DNA of 64,000 bases from Oscillospiraceae bacterium. GTDB lineage: Bacteria > Bacillota > Clostridia > Oscillospirales > Acutalibacteraceae. The translations under genes and the position numbers were made by a program. The notes beneath the pieces were generated by a model. The model searched no databases, was not told the origin of the DNA, and saw only the letters and a list, made by a program, of their open reading frames with translations. The stretch lies in assembly GCA_029225165.1 (NCBI GenBank), contig JAQXVY010000034.1, positions 60,858-124,857 of the forward strand. Reading direction: 5' to 3'. Of this stretch, positions 53,797 through 62,479 are shown one piece after another (the first letter of the stretch is position 1; every line of letters begins with the position of its first letter).

Positions 53797-54750
53797 CATC
53801 ATAAGATATTTTATAAACCATATGTTTTGTGCGGTAAAGGTTTTTCCGTTAAGGTAGTTAAGTTCCTCTGCATCTGTTGTAAAATCAAAGCTTATGCTGT
53901 GGCTGTAAAGGCATTGCCTGTTAAGGCTGTACTTCTCGTTCAGCTTTTTGTCGCCGTATTTATTGTCACCTAATATTGGACAACCTATCGACGCCATATG
54001 TGCTCTGATTTGGTGAGTTCTGCCTGTGAGCAAATCAACACTGCAAAGGGTAAGCCCGTTTTTGCTTTGGAGTACGGTATATTTTGTGAGGATTTTTTTA
54101 CTGCCCTTTACCTCCTTTTTCAGCACCTTTACTTTGTTTGTTCTTTCGTCCTTGATAAGGTAGTCTGAAAGAAGTCCACTATCTTCCTTTGGCTTTTGTA
54201 TCAAAAGGCAGAGGTAGTATTTGTGAAGTTCTCTATCTTTTAATTTTTGGTTAAGGATACGGAGAGCCTTTGCATTCTTTGCACCCATTACAATTCCCCC
54301 TGTGTTTCTGTCAATTCTGTTTACAAGTGCCGGTGCAAAGGAATTTTCATTTTTGGGGTCATATTCTCCTTTGTCGTAAAGATAGTGCTGTACCCTGTGT
54401 ACAAGGCAGTCAAAGTGATAGCTTTTGTCCTGATGTACAATAAGTCCCGGCTTTTTGTCAATGAGGATAATATTTTCGTCCTCGTACAATATATCAAGGG
54501 TTTTTGGTGCTTTAAGGAATTCATAATTTTCTTCTTTAACATCCTCAAAAAATTCATCCTTGATATAAAAGGTCAGCACATCACCAATGGACAGAAAATC
54601 CTGAGGTGACGCCTTTTTGCCGTTTATTTTTATACATTTTTTTCTGATATACATATAAGCCATTGACTTTGGCATTGTTTTAAATTTCTTTAAGAGAAAT
54701 TTATCCAATCTTTGACCTGCGTCATTTTTTTCTACTGTTAATTCTCTCAT
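53794..54750 (-). CDS. RluA-family 23S rRNA pseudouridine synthase
   Basis: This 318-residue protein has an N-terminal S4 domain (about 1-70) and a synthase domain. The catalytic aspartate lies in NRIDRNTGGIVM (about residue 150) and the GRTHQIRAHMASIGCPILGDNKYG segment is downstream. It belongs to the RluC/RluD subgroup. The target position is unknown. The stop codon lies inside a repeat end, so the C-terminus may have been altered by insertion. It follows pgeF by 2 bp. Confidence 0.9.
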   Translation of the reverse strand: MRELTVEKNDAGQRLDKFLLKKFKTMPKSMAYMYIRKKCIKINGKKASPQDFLSIGDVLTFYIKDEFFEDVKEENYEFLKAPKTLDILYEDENIILIDKKPGLIVHQDKSYHFDCLVHRVQHYLYDKGEYDPKNENSFAPALVNRIDRNTGGIVMGAKNAKALRILNQKLKDRELHKYYLCLLIQKPKEDSGLLSDYLIKDERTNKVKVLKKEVKGSKKILTKYTVLQSKNGLTLCSVDLLTGRTHQIRAHMASIGCPILGDNKYGDKKLNEKYSLNRQCLYSHSISFDFTTDAEELNYLNGKTFTAQNIWFIKYLMM

Positions 54751-54752
54751 AG

Positions 54753-55586
54753 CTACTTTTCAATACACATAAAGGCGCACATTGTTCCTCTGTGACCATT
54801 CGTTGCACGGTGACTCCACAATAAATCGCTGTTGCACTTGGTACACAGGTCGCTTAGGACAATATTTTCCTCTTTTACTCCTGTTTTCATTACGATTTGC
54901 CTGTTTGTTTCAAGCAAATCTATCATATATTTACCGTCACTTTTCGGGAAAATGAATTTGCTGTTGTCAAGGTCTTTTAGGTTGTAGAAATTTTCTGCAC
55001 AGTCCCTGTCCACCTCGTAACAACACCTTGAAATTGCCGGACCTATTGCTACAACAACATCCTTTGGGTTAGTGCCGTATAGGGAAGTCATTTTTTTAAT
55101 GACCTCTTCCCCAATTCTGCCAACAGTTCCCCTCCAGCCTGCGTGGGCAAGTCCTATTGCTTTGCCTACCGTATCAACAAAGAAAAGCGGTGTACAGTCG
55201 GCATAGTGGGTAACAAGGGTGACATTTGGCTCATTTGTAATTAGGGCATCAACGGAAAGCATATCCTTTTCCCTCCATATGCCAATGCCACACTCATTTT
55301 TTGTTACAGGTCTTACATAGGTGTTGTGGTCTTGACTTGATGTAACAAGGGAATTGTAATCAAAGCCTACTGCATCTGAAAAAATCTTGTAGTTTTCTAT
55401 AACATTTTCAGGGTTATCGCCACGGGAAAAGGCAAAGTTCATTGATGTCCATTCGTCTGTTGACACACCGCCGTGCTTTGTTGAAAAGGCATGACGAATA
55501 AAGTCAATCTGTGAAAGTTTGTTATATGTGAGGAATGGTACACCTTTATTTTCATTTAAGGTCATTGTTTTGCTGTTTATTTTCAT
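54753..55586 (-). CDS. pgeF: Peptidoglycan editing factor PgeF (YfiH, DUF152)
   Basis: This protein of about 277 residues of the laccase-like YfiH family has THYADCTPLFFVD, AHAGWRGTVGRI and the copper/zinc site residues in SHRATNGHRGTMCAFM. Family members hydrolyse or phosphorolyse purine nucleosides, and PgeF limits misincorporation of serine in muropeptides. The ATG at 55586 with GGTGAT upstream is preferred over an in-frame start 12 bases earlier. Its promoter shares a -35 box with the divergent small gene. Confidence 0.9.
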   Translation of the reverse strand: MKINSKTMTLNENKGVPFLTYNKLSQIDFIRHAFSTKHGGVSTDEWTSMNFAFSRGDNPENVIENYKIFSDAVGFDYNSLVTSSQDHNTYVRPVTKNECGIGIWREKDMLSVDALITNEPNVTLVTHYADCTPLFFVDTVGKAIGLAHAGWRGTVGRIGEEVIKKMTSLYGTNPKDVVVAIGPAISRCCYEVDRDCAENFYNLKDLDNSKFIFPKSDGKYMIDLLETNRQIVMKTGVKEENIVLSDLCTKCNSDLLWSHRATNGHRGTMCAFMCIEK

Positions 55587-55602
55587 ATATATCACCAAAA
55601 TT

Positions 55603-55654
55603 ATTGTACAATATTCTTTTTATACTTGCAAGTGGATAAAATAAAGTCTATAAT
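55603..55654. promoter_or_regulatory. Overlapping divergent promoters sharing one -35 box
   Basis: TTGCAA at 55626-55631 is its own reverse complement. On the plus strand it is followed after exactly 17 bp by TATAAT (55649-55654), towards the 66-residue gene. On the minus strand it is followed after exactly 17 bp by TACAAT (55603-55608), towards pgeF. Only one polymerase can use it at a time. Confidence 0.7.
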
Positions 55655-55670
55655 AGGCATAGGTGATATT

Positions 55671-55871
55671 ATGAAACTATTTGGAAACAATATTGAAGTA
55701 AAGTGCGAATATTGCAATAATTCCGCCAATGCTCAAAGCGGATATATCTGTACGGTTAAAAAAAGTATTAAAAAGGGAAAGTGCAGAAAATTCAGGTACA
55801 ACCCTACCTTGAGAATCCCCGAAAGCTCTCCTGAAATGCAAAAATACAGTAAAGAGGATTTTGAGATATAG
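55671..55871 (+). CDS. Small cysteine-containing protein, unknown function
   Basis: This 66-residue protein has four cysteines in a CEYC...C...C pattern (VKCEYCNNSA, YICTVKK, GKCRKFRYNP) that could bind zinc, and a basic middle. Similar short proteins occur in Clostridia near pgeF or rRNA-modifying genes, without a known role. The ATG at 55671 with GGTGAT upstream is preferred to a more upstream in-frame start. It has its own promoter, divergent from pgeF. Confidence 0.75.
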   Translation: MKLFGNNIEVKCEYCNNSANAQSGYICTVKKSIKKGKCRKFRYNPTLRIPESSPEMQKYSKEDFEI

Positions 55872-55900
55872 CTGAATACTTCTAAAAACATTCAACTATC

Positions 55901-55929
55901 TTGACTTTTCTTTTTTCATATGATATATT
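55901..55929 (+). promoter_or_regulatory. Sigma-A promoter of a small RNA candidate
   Basis: TTGACT, 17 bp and TATATT in a gap with no ORF. Transcription would start near 55936 and reach a terminator at 56062. Confidence 0.75.
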
Positions 55930-55935
55930 ACCTAT

Positions 55936-56062
55936 ATAGCCAAAATGACGAACACCGGTAGGCATTTCTAAGCCTACTCGGTCTATCAGATTTTTGGCTA
56001 TCTTTTTGATAAAATATAACATTTCAAAGGACTATCCATTTCGGAATAGTCCTCTTTGTTTT
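55936..56062 (+). ncRNA. Candidate small RNA, about 125 nt
   Basis: A good promoter lies immediately upstream and a rho-independent terminator is at the 3' end (AGGACTA at 56028-56034 with TAGTCCT at 56047-56053, then CTTTGTTTT). The 5' half folds on itself: ATAGCCAAAA (55936) pairs with TTTTGGCTAT (55992-56001), with GTAGGC/GCCTAC (55958 and 55972) flanked by ACCG/CGGT inside. It contains no plausible ORF. The 3' end overlaps the end of the sigma-like gene on the other strand by 2 bp. No known family was recognised. Confidence 0.55.
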
Positions 56063-56363
56063 ATTTGAGAAAAAAGCTGAGGATTGACAGTCGCTTTTTT
56101 GCCGACTGGATTGTGCGGGTTACTGTTGATGGATTAACACCAAGCTCCTTTGCTATTTGATTCATTGGCTTGTCCATAAAGTAGTGCATTTCGACATACT
56201 TCTTTTGCTTTTCGGTTAGGACGGTATCTATTGCGTTTAATAGCAAATCCTTAGCCATATTTACATCATTGGAATTGGAGATGCCGGACTGGTTGTACAG
56301 CTTGTAGGAAACCATATTGTCAATATATTCATTCATATTAACAGAGTTACGCAACCTGTTCAC
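56061..56363 (-). CDS. Sigma-70 region 4-like DNA-binding protein
   Basis: This 100-residue protein has a C-terminal helix-turn-helix of sigma region 4 type (VLTEKQKKYVEMHYF, then MNQIAKELGVNPSTVTRTIQSAKKRL). It has no region 2, so it cannot melt a promoter alone and may modulate polymerase or act as a phage-like late regulator. It starts at GTG with AAAGGAAT upstream and overlaps the preceding 70-residue gene by 17 bp. The pair follows a promoter with a LexA-type box. Confidence 0.75.
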   Translation of the reverse strand: MNRLRNSVNMNEYIDNMVSYKLYNQSGISNSNDVNMAKDLLLNAIDTVLTEKQKKYVEMHYFMDKPMNQIAKELGVNPSTVTRTIQSAKKRLSILSFFLK

Positions 56364-56559
56364 ATTCCTTTCCCGATAGCAGTGACGCTGTCAGCTTACA
56401 TTCGTAATACATAGACTTTAATATCTGTATTCGCCTGTTAATCTCCTGTGTTTCATCAAATTTTTTTGCATTTTTAAGGTTTTCTTTCTCTTTATCTATT
56501 GCACTTTTAATTTTTTGTGCGTCCTTTAAATATTCTTCTGCCCATAACTTATAATTCAT
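56347..56559 (-). CDS. Small coiled-coil protein, partner of the sigma-like gene
   Basis: This 70-residue, highly charged, probably helical protein (LKDAQKIKSAIDKEKENLK, then EINRRIQILKSMYYECKLTAS) has no recognised family. It overlaps the sigma-region-4-like gene by 17 bp, so the products may interact. It is the first gene of the operon, under a promoter at 56637-56665. Confidence 0.65.
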   Translation of the reverse strand: MNYKLWAEEYLKDAQKIKSAIDKEKENLKNAKKFDETQEINRRIQILKSMYYECKLTASLLSGKECEQVA

Positions 56560-56613
56560 ACATTCACTTCCTAAACTTAATCTTAATCATAATAATTCAC
56601 AATGGTATTTGGG

Positions 56614-56629
56614 GCTAAGCCTGTTTAGC
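56614..56629. promoter_or_regulatory. Inverted repeat at the transcript start of the sigma-like operon
   Basis: GCTAA/TTAGC arms around a 6-base centre lie just downstream of the -10 box (56637-56642), where an operator or a 5' hairpin would sit. Confidence 0.4.
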
Positions 56630-56636
56630 AATTATT

Positions 56637-56665
56637 ATTGTAGCGAATGTTCACAGATTAGGCAA
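56637..56665 (-). promoter_or_regulatory. Promoter of the coiled-coil/sigma-like operon
   Basis: On the minus strand TTGCCT, 17 bp and TACAAT, about 75 bp before the first start codon. Confidence 0.65.
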
Positions 56666-56674
56666 TAGTTTTTA

Positions 56675-56686
56675 GAACATTTGTTC
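56675..56686. promoter_or_regulatory. LexA (SOS)-type box
   Basis: GAAC, ATTT, GTTC is a perfect match to the Firmicute GAACnnnnGTTC box, extended to AGAACATTTGTTCT. It lies nine bases upstream of the -35 box of the sigma-like operon. No lexA gene is in the window. Confidence 0.55.
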
Positions 56687-56757
56687 TAATTATTTTTTAT
56701 AAGTACTTTTTATGGGTCTTGTAGTGCGTTATTTTTCTGAATTAGAATTAAATAGGG

Positions 56758-56800
56758 TAAAAAAACACCCAAGCATATCGTACGGTATGCTTGGGTGAAA
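56758..56800 (-). terminator. Terminator of the amino acid ABC operon
   Basis: A 12-bp stem (CACCCAAGCATA / TATGCTTGGGTG) is followed on the minus strand by TTTTTTAC. Confidence 0.9.
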
Positions 56801-56819
56801 CTTTTGTTATTAAAACCAA

Positions 56820-57563
56820 TTAGAGAACACATCTCAAAAATTCTTTTGTTCTGTCCTCTTTTGGAGATGTGAAAATTTCTTCGGGTGTTCCCTCTTCTAC
56901 TATGGTGCCTTCGCTCATAAAGATTACCCTGTCGGCAACCTCACGGGCAAAGCCCATTTCGTGGGTAACAACAACCATTGTCATACCCTCTTTTGCAAGC
57001 TCTTTCATAACATCAAGAACTTCTCCTACCATTTCAGGGTCAAGGGCTGAGGTTGGCTCGTCAAAAAGCATTACCTCCGGCTCCATACACAAGGCTCTTA
57101 CAATGGCTACCCTCTGCTTTTGTCCGCCGGAAAGCTGGTCGGGGTAAGCGTCTGCCCTGTCGGCAAGTCCTACTCTTTCCAGCAAATTCATTGCTGTTTT
57201 TGTAGCCTCTTCCTTGGACTTTTTAAGGAGCTTCATTGGTGCTATTGTCATATTCTTAAGCACTGTCATATTGGGGAAAAGATTAAAGTGCTGGAACACC
57301 ATACCCATCTTCTGACGGTGAACATTGATGTTTACCTTTGGGTTAGTAATATCCACATCATCAAGTAAAATTGTGCCTGAGGTTGGGATTTCAAGGAGAT
57401 TTAGTGAGCGTAGCAGAGTTGACTTACCACTGCCGGAAGGCCCGATGATAACTACAACTTCTCCGCTGTTTATATTACAGCTTACACCGTCGAGGGCTTT
57501 AACCTCACCGCCGTTGTAATGCTTTTTCAGGTCGTTAACCTTTATTAATACATTATCGCTCAT
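56820..57563 (-). CDS. glnQ: Polar amino acid ABC transporter ATP-binding protein
   Basis: This 247-residue ATPase of the GlnQ/HisP group has a Walker A motif GPSGSGKST (about 37-45), the Q-loop [12 protein letters not shown], the signature LSGGQKQRV and a Walker B motif [14 protein letters not shown]. The C-terminal [18 protein letters not shown] is typical of amino acid systems. It overlaps the permease gene by 11 bp. The substrate is not certain (glutamine, cystine or basic amino acids). Confidence 0.92.
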   Translation of the reverse strand: MSDNVLIKVNDLKKHYNGGEVKALDGVSCNINSGEVVVIIGPSGSGKSTLLRSLNLLEIPTSGTILLDDVDITNPKVNINVHRQKMGMVFQHFNLFPNMTVLKNMTIAPMKLLKKSKEEATKTAMNLLERVGLADRADAYPDQLSGGQKQRVAIVRALCMEPEVMLFDEPTSALDPEMVGEVLDVMKELAKEGMTMVVVTHEMGFAREVADRVIFMSEGTIVEEGTPEEIFTSPKEDRTKEFLRCVL

Positions 57564-58299
57564 TTTTTCTTAACCTCCTTTCAAGCTTACCTACAAAGAA
57601 TGAAAGAATCATTACCATTACAAGGTAAACTGCCGCTACTGTTAAAAGCGGAATAAAGTAGGAATATGTTCTGCCTGCAATAACATTACCTGCCTTTGTA
57701 AGGTCGATAACACCAACATAACCTACAACAGAGGTTTCTTTCAGCAGGGTTATAAACTCGTTACACAGGGTTGGCAAAACAGCCTTGAACATCTGTGGCA
57801 CAACAATGTGACGCATTGTTTGAAGATAGTTAAAGCCAAGACTTCTGCCAGCCTCAAACTGACCGTTGTCAACAGCCATAATTCCTCCACGGAATATTTC
57901 TGCAACATAGGCACCTGAATTGATACCGAATGCAAAAATACCAACGGGAACACCGTCCTTTGCCGAAACAAAGATGATGAAGTATGAAATCATCAGCTGA
58001 ACTACAACAGGTGTACCACGGATAACGGTTAGGTAAACCTTACAAATTGCATTGAGAACTGTAAGAACATAGTAACCCACACCCTTGCGAAGCTTCATAG
58101 ACTCCTTGTTCTTGTCATAGGAAGAACGAATTGAGGCTACTACAACACCGATAACAACACCAACAATCAACGCACCTGCTGTTATAAGCAGAGTATTCTT
58201 AAGACCTGTGATCATTTGCTGGTATCTGTCTTTTTCAATAAAAACAAAATAAAGTTGGTCGCCTAAATCTGCAAACCAATTACAAATAGCATCCCACAT
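57553..58299 (-). CDS. Polar amino acid ABC transporter permease
   Basis: This 248-residue His/Glu/Gln/Arg/opine-family permease has about five membrane segments and the EAA-type loop [21 protein letters not shown] near 167. The GTPLLVQ-like [10 protein letters not shown] segment and [20 protein letters not shown] are canonical. A terminator hairpin separates it from the upstream binding-protein gene. Confidence 0.92.
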   Translation of the reverse strand: MWDAICNWFADLGDQLYFVFIEKDRYQQMITGLKNTLLITAGALIVGVVIGVVVASIRSSYDKNKESMKLRKGVGYYVLTVLNAICKVYLTVIRGTPVVVQLMISYFIIFVSAKDGVPVGIFAFGINSGAYVAEIFRGGIMAVDNGQFEAGRSLGFNYLQTMRHIVVPQMFKAVLPTLCNEFITLLKETSVVGYVGVIDLTKAGNVIAGRTYSYFIPLLTVAAVYLVMVMILSFFVGKLERRLRKNER

Positions 58300-58319
58300 A
58301 AAGTGAACCCCTTAATAAA

Positions 58320-58357
58320 AACAAAGGCTGTCGCAAATTAATTTTTTGCAACAGCCA
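58320..58357 (-). terminator. Intercistronic terminator in the amino acid ABC operon
   Basis: On the minus strand GGCTGTTGC/GCGACAGCC with an AT-rich loop is followed by TTTGTTTTTA. It lies between the binding-protein gene and the permease gene, so most transcripts would carry only the former. Confidence 0.7.
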
Positions 58358-58377
58358 CATTGCCTTAGTATAAATAA

Positions 58378-59148
58378 TTAATCTGCGTTGATGTACTTAT
58401 CAACTATCTTCTGAATTGAACCATCTTTCTTAAGCTCATTAAGGGCATCGTTTACCTTCTTTTGAAGCTCCTCGCTGTCCTTAGAGAAGCAGATTGCATA
58501 GTCCTCAACTGCATATTCTGTGTCAAGAATCTTCAGACCCTTGTTAGCCTCAACATATGCCTTTGCAGGCTCGTTATCAATAATTACGCAGTCAACCTTG
58601 TTAGCTGTAAGAGCTGCAACTGCTGCTGCACCGTTTTCAAATCTCTTTACATTATCTTCGCCGTAATCGTCGGATGCGTAGATGTCGCCTGTTGTTGCTG
58701 TCTGTACGCCAATCTTCTTGCCGTCAAGGTCGTCGATGGACTTAATAGTGGAATCTTCCTTAACGATAACTGACTGGATACCTGTTGCATAGGAATCGGA
58801 GAAATTAACACTTCTCTTTCTTTCGTCTGTAACAGTCATACCTGCCATACCCATATCGTACTTACCGCTTTGAACACCGGGAATGATTGAGTCAAAGGAA
58901 ACATCAGCGATTTCAAGCTCAAGACCAAGCTTTTCTGCAATCTTCTCTGCAACCTCTGCGTCAATACCAACAACCTTTTCACCCTCATAAAATTCATATG
59001 GTGGAAACTCGGCATTTGTTGCCATTGTTAATTTACCCTCTGTTACTGTTTCAAGTTTGTTATCACTCTTTGAGTCTGAACCGCCACAGCCTACAAGGCA
59101 AGTTGCGATTAAAACTACTGTGATAGCAAATGCCAATAGTTTTTTCAT
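58378..59148 (-). CDS. Amino acid ABC transporter substrate-binding lipoprotein
   Basis: This protein of about 256 residues has a lipoprotein signal ending CLVGC and a family 3 solute-binding fold (LTMATNAEFPPYEFYEG, GIDAEVAEKIAEKLG, FDSIIPGVQSGKYDMGMAGMTVT). The ATG at 59148 with GGGAGGT upstream is preferred to the more upstream in-frame ATG. It is the first gene of the importer operon, with its own sigma-A promoter. Confidence 0.93.
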   Translation of the reverse strand: MKKLLAFAITVVLIATCLVGCGGSDSKSDNKLETVTEGKLTMATNAEFPPYEFYEGEKVVGIDAEVAEKIAEKLGLELEIADVSFDSIIPGVQSGKYDMGMAGMTVTDERKRSVNFSDSYATGIQSVIVKEDSTIKSIDDLDGKKIGVQTATTGDIYASDDYGEDNVKRFENGAAAVAALTANKVDCVIIDNEPAKAYVEANKGLKILDTEYAVEDYAICFSKDSEELQKKVNDALNELKKDGSIQKIVDKYINAD

Positions 59149-59179
59149 TGTAATACCTCCCAATAAATTGTACCCTTTT

Positions 59180-59208
59180 AATTTACTATTTTAATGAGGT
59201 TTTGTCAA
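59180..59208 (-). promoter_or_regulatory. Sigma-A promoter of the amino acid ABC operon
   Basis: On the minus strand TTGACA, 17 bp and TAAATT, about 30 bp before the start codon. The 347-bp gap 59149-59494 holds this promoter, a family B repeat and a terminator, and no gene. Confidence 0.8.
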
Positions 59209-59269
59209 GGGTAGTGTTGAAAATATGATGAATATGGGGGAATTTGGGGGTGGAAAATGGAAAATTCCC

Positions 59270-59418
59270 TTGTCATAACCAGCCTGTCGGGTAATCCCCT
59301 TCCTTTACAACTCATTTTTTTAGGAAATCATACTTTCCTATAACCTATCAGTGTAGATATAGGCACTACTGCTATCCTTTCAGATTCCTCGGTCACTTCA
59401 TTTCCTCTGAATGACAGC
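59270..59418. repeat. Family B dispersed repeat, copy 2
   Basis: About 149 bp, beginning TGTCATAACC and ending GAATGACAG, share order and many blocks with 17350-17498 (AAATCATACTTTC, CTATAACCT, GCACTACTGCT, CTTTCAGATTC). No ORF. Confidence 0.8.
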
Positions 59419-59439
59419 GGTTTTAACTAAAATCTCAAA

Positions 59440-59486
59440 ACTCAAAACAAAACTACCCAAGAAAGCTATGGACTTTCTTGGGTAGT
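59440..59486 (-). terminator. Terminator after the exonuclease gene
   Basis: A 13-bp stem (CTACCCAAGAAAG / CTTTCTTGGGTAG) is followed on the minus strand by TTTTGTTTTGAG. Confidence 0.88.
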
Positions 59487-59494
59487 GACTAATC

Positions 59495-60379
59495 TTAATT
59501 CGTTTTTACTTTTTGGATTTCTTCCTCTTTTTCCTTTGGCGGTGGTACTGGAATTGCCCTTTTGTTTATCTTTAGTCCCTCGTACCTAAGTTTATAAACA
59601 ATTCTGCCCATAAACTCGTGTCCACAGTTTTCGCATAGGAAGTTTGCACGGAATGAGCGGTTTCTTACTGTCCACTTTGTTTTTCTTTTTGCCTTATGAT
59701 TACATTTTGGACAGTCAAAGTTCATTTCTGATTTGTCAATAAGGGGATTGTTTATGTCGGTTATGAAACAGGTTTTAAAGGTGATTTTGCGATAAAACTC
59801 GTTGTCGCACTTCCTGATGTACTTCCCTATTTTTTCCTTGTCGTACAGCTTTTTAAAGCACAGCAGACTAAGCTCTGCGTCTGTTAATGCTCGGTGCAAT
59901 GTTAGCTCTCCGCTGTCAATATTTAACAGTTCTGCACAGGTGGAAAGTCCCATTTGCTTTCCTTTGTCGTGCTTATCAAGGGCAAATTCGCAGTACAGTT
60001 GTAAGTCGCAATAGTACTTTAGGAATGAGGGTCGATTGTCCTTATTGTAGTAGCCGTAATTTTCCATTAGGGCGTGAATGTCGCTTGTACCCCAGGTGAG
60101 CAAAACAGCATCACCCAAAAATTCCTCAAAGGATGCGGAAACCGTTTGAAAGCTGTTGTGGGTGGTTTCAAGCTCCTCGTTTGTTATGTGGGTAAGCTCT
60201 TTTATTCGGGAGTTCAGCTTTTTGCCTATTTGTGGTTTAATCAGCATTGAAAAGGTATCTATGATATTCAGGTTTTCGTCAGTTTTGACTGCACCGTATT
60301 CGATTATTTCGTTGTAATAACGCTTGTCCCTTTTGCTGAATGAGGCATTCCACTCTAAATCAAGAATAACATAGTTCAT
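59495..60379 (-). CDS. DEDDh 3'-5' exonuclease with C-terminal zinc ribbon
   Basis: This 294-residue protein has an N-terminal DnaQ/RNase T-like exonuclease domain (about 1-175, starting YVILDLEWNASFS, with LHRALTDAELSLLC for ExoIII). The C-terminal zinc ribbon carries CPKC (about 222) and CENC pairs, and a Pro/Lys/Glu-rich tail follows. The substrate, RNA or DNA, is unknown. KapD- or Sen1p-type exonucleases that process RNA ends are the nearest guess. It overlaps typA by one base. Confidence 0.82.
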   Translation of the reverse strand: MNYVILDLEWNASFSKRDKRYYNEIIEYGAVKTDENLNIIDTFSMLIKPQIGKKLNSRIKELTHITNEELETTHNSFQTVSASFEEFLGDAVLLTWGTSDIHALMENYGYYNKDNRPSFLKYYCDLQLYCEFALDKHDKGKQMGLSTCAELLNIDSGELTLHRALTDAELSLLCFKKLYDKEKIGKYIRKCDNEFYRKITFKTCFITDINNPLIDKSEMNFDCPKCNHKAKRKTKWTVRNRSFRANFLCENCGHEFMGRIVYKLRYEGLKINKRAIPVPPPKEKEEEIQKVKTN

Positions 60380-62199
60380 TATTTTTTACGGCTTTGGCTT
60401 TTCATTCTCTGTTCACGGGAAAGAATTGTCTTTCTCATACGGATATTTTCGGGAGTAACCTCAACAAGCTCGTCGTCACCGATAAATTCAAGACACTGTT
60501 CAAGTGACATAATTGACGGTGGTGTAAGCTTTAGTGCGTCGTCGGAGCCTGATGCTCTTGTATTTGTCATATGCTTTTTCTTGCAGACATTTACAGTTAA
60601 GTCCTCTGCCTTTGGAGATGCGCCAACAATCATACCCTCATATACAGGAACACCTGCGCCTATGAAAAGTCGACCTCTCTCCTGTGCGGCATTAAGTCCG
60701 TATGCTACTGCATCACCTGTTTCCCAAGCGATAAGTGAGCCTTGATGTCTTGTGATGATTTCACCCTTCCAAGGCTCGTATGCATCAAATACATGATTCA
60801 TAATACCGTTGCCGTTTGTATCTGTCAAAAATTCAGGTCTGTAACCCATAAGTCCTCTTGACGGAATACGGAACTCAATATGTGTTGTACCGCTTCCGTT
60901 GGTGTCCATATTTACAAGCTCTGCCTTTCTTGAGCCTAACTTTTCCATTACTGCGCCAACATATTCGTCGGGAACTTCTATCATAAGAACCTCAACAGGC
61001 TCGTTTAAAACACCGTCAATTTCCTTTGTAATAACCTGTGGACGGGAAACCTGAAATTCATAGCCCTGTCTTCTCATAGTTTCAATAAGGATAGAAAGGT
61101 GAAGTTCGCCTCTGCCTGACACCTTAAATGTATCGGCGGAATCTGTTTCCTCTACCTTTAGGGCAACATTTGTTTCGATTTCCTTAAAGAGTCTGTCACG
61201 GAGATTTCTTGATGTTACAAACTTACCCTCTCGTCCTGCAAAGGGTGAATTGTTTACAATAAAGTTCATTGATACGGTAGGCTCGTCAATCTTGACAAAA
61301 GGCAGTGGCTCTACACATTCGTAGGAGCAAAGTGTTTCGCCGATATTGATTGAACCAACACCGCTGATGCAGATAAGGTCGCCGTAGGTTGCTTCCTCTG
61401 TTTCTACCCTGTTAAGACCCTCGTACTCATACAGCTTTTGAATTTTAACATTCTTTCGGCTACCGTCAATACCGCAGAGAACAGCACCCTGACCTGACTT
61501 AACAGTACCTCTTTCAACTCTGCCCACGCCTATTCTGCCAACATAATCGTCATAATCTATGTTGGAGATAAGAATTTGCAGACCCGCGTCAGGGTCGCCC
61601 TGAGGAGCAGGAATTTCCTCTACAATACTCTTGAACAGAGGTATCATATCAGTGCCCTTTTCGTTATAATCAAGGGATGCATAGCCTGCCTTTGCAGAGC
61701 AGTAAACAACAGGAAATTCAAGCTGGTCGTCGTCTGCCCCAAGCTCAATGAACAAATCAAGCACTTCGTCTACAACTTCCTCGGGACGAGCACCCTCTCT
61801 GTCGATTTTATTTAAAACAACAAGTGGCTTTTTCTTAAGTGCCAAAGCCTTTTTGAGAACAAATCTTGTCTGTGGCATACAGCCCTCGAATGCGTCAACA
61901 ACAAGTAAAACACCGTCAACCATTTGGAGGATACGCTCAACCTCACCGCCGAAGTCTGCGTGACCCGGTGTGTCAACTATATTAATCTTTGTGTCGCCGT
62001 AAACAACTGATGTTGTCTTGGAAAGAATTGTAATTCCTCTTTCCCTTTCAATATCGTTGCTGTCCATAACACGCTCCTCCACAACCTCGTTGCTTCGGAA
62101 TGTTCCGCTTTGCTTTAACAGCTCGTCAACCAGTGTGGTTTTTCCGTGGTCAACATGGGCGATAATTGCGATATTTCTTAAATTCTCTCTTGTAGCCAT
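60379..62199 (-). CDS. typA: GTPase TypA/BipA
   Basis: This 606-residue translational GTPase has G1 AHVDHGKTT (about 13-21), the G2 region GITI, G3 [14 protein letters not shown] and G4 NKID, then EF-G-like domains II, III and V and the TypA-specific C-terminal domain. It helps assemble 50S subunits at low temperature and under stress. A strong sigma-A promoter lies 55-85 bp upstream. Confidence 0.97.
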   Translation of the reverse strand: MATRENLRNIAIIAHVDHGKTTLVDELLKQSGTFRSNEVVEERVMDSNDIERERGITILSKTTSVVYGDTKINIVDTPGHADFGGEVERILQMVDGVLLVVDAFEGCMPQTRFVLKKALALKKKPLVVLNKIDREGARPEEVVDEVLDLFIELGADDDQLEFPVVYCSAKAGYASLDYNEKGTDMIPLFKSIVEEIPAPQGDPDAGLQILISNIDYDDYVGRIGVGRVERGTVKSGQGAVLCGIDGSRKNVKIQKLYEYEGLNRVETEEATYGDLICISGVGSINIGETLCSYECVEPLPFVKIDEPTVSMNFIVNNSPFAGREGKFVTSRNLRDRLFKEIETNVALKVEETDSADTFKVSGRGELHLSILIETMRRQGYEFQVSRPQVITKEIDGVLNEPVEVLMIEVPDEYVGAVMEKLGSRKAELVNMDTNGSGTTHIEFRIPSRGLMGYRPEFLTDTNGNGIMNHVFDAYEPWKGEIITRHQGSLIAWETGDAVAYGLNAAQERGRLFIGAGVPVYEGMIVGASPKAEDLTVNVCKKKHMTNTRASGSDDALKLTPPSIMSLEQCLEFIGDDELVEVTPENIRMRKTILSREQRMKSQSRKK

Positions 62200-62253
62200 T
62201 CAATCATTTCCTTTATTTTTGTACTGTTAATCTATATTTTTGCACAGTTATTG

Positions 62254-62282
62254 ATTATATCACAACAAGTATGTAAATACAA
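62254..62282 (-). promoter_or_regulatory. Sigma-A promoter of typA
   Basis: On the minus strand TTGTAT, 17 bp and TATAAT. Confidence 0.75.
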
Positions 62283-62374
62283 TTAAAATAGAAATTACTG
62301 TTATTTTGTAGAAAAAATTTCTGAATGTTATCCTATATTTGGGCACTAATAATTAAATTGTTATAAATTTAACA

Positions 62375-62403
62375 TTGATTAAAGGGGAAAAATATTGTAT
62401 AAT
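62375..62403 (+). promoter_or_regulatory. Sigma-A promoter of the aconitase gene
   Basis: TTGATT, 17 bp and TATAAT, followed by a leader of about 70 nt ending in AAGGAG before the ATG. Confidence 0.8.
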
Positions 62404-62479
62404 AATAGAGTATTTTATCTTGTTAGCAGAATTTTTCTGAAGAAAGAGATTACAAGAAAACTAAAAAGGAGAAATCACT

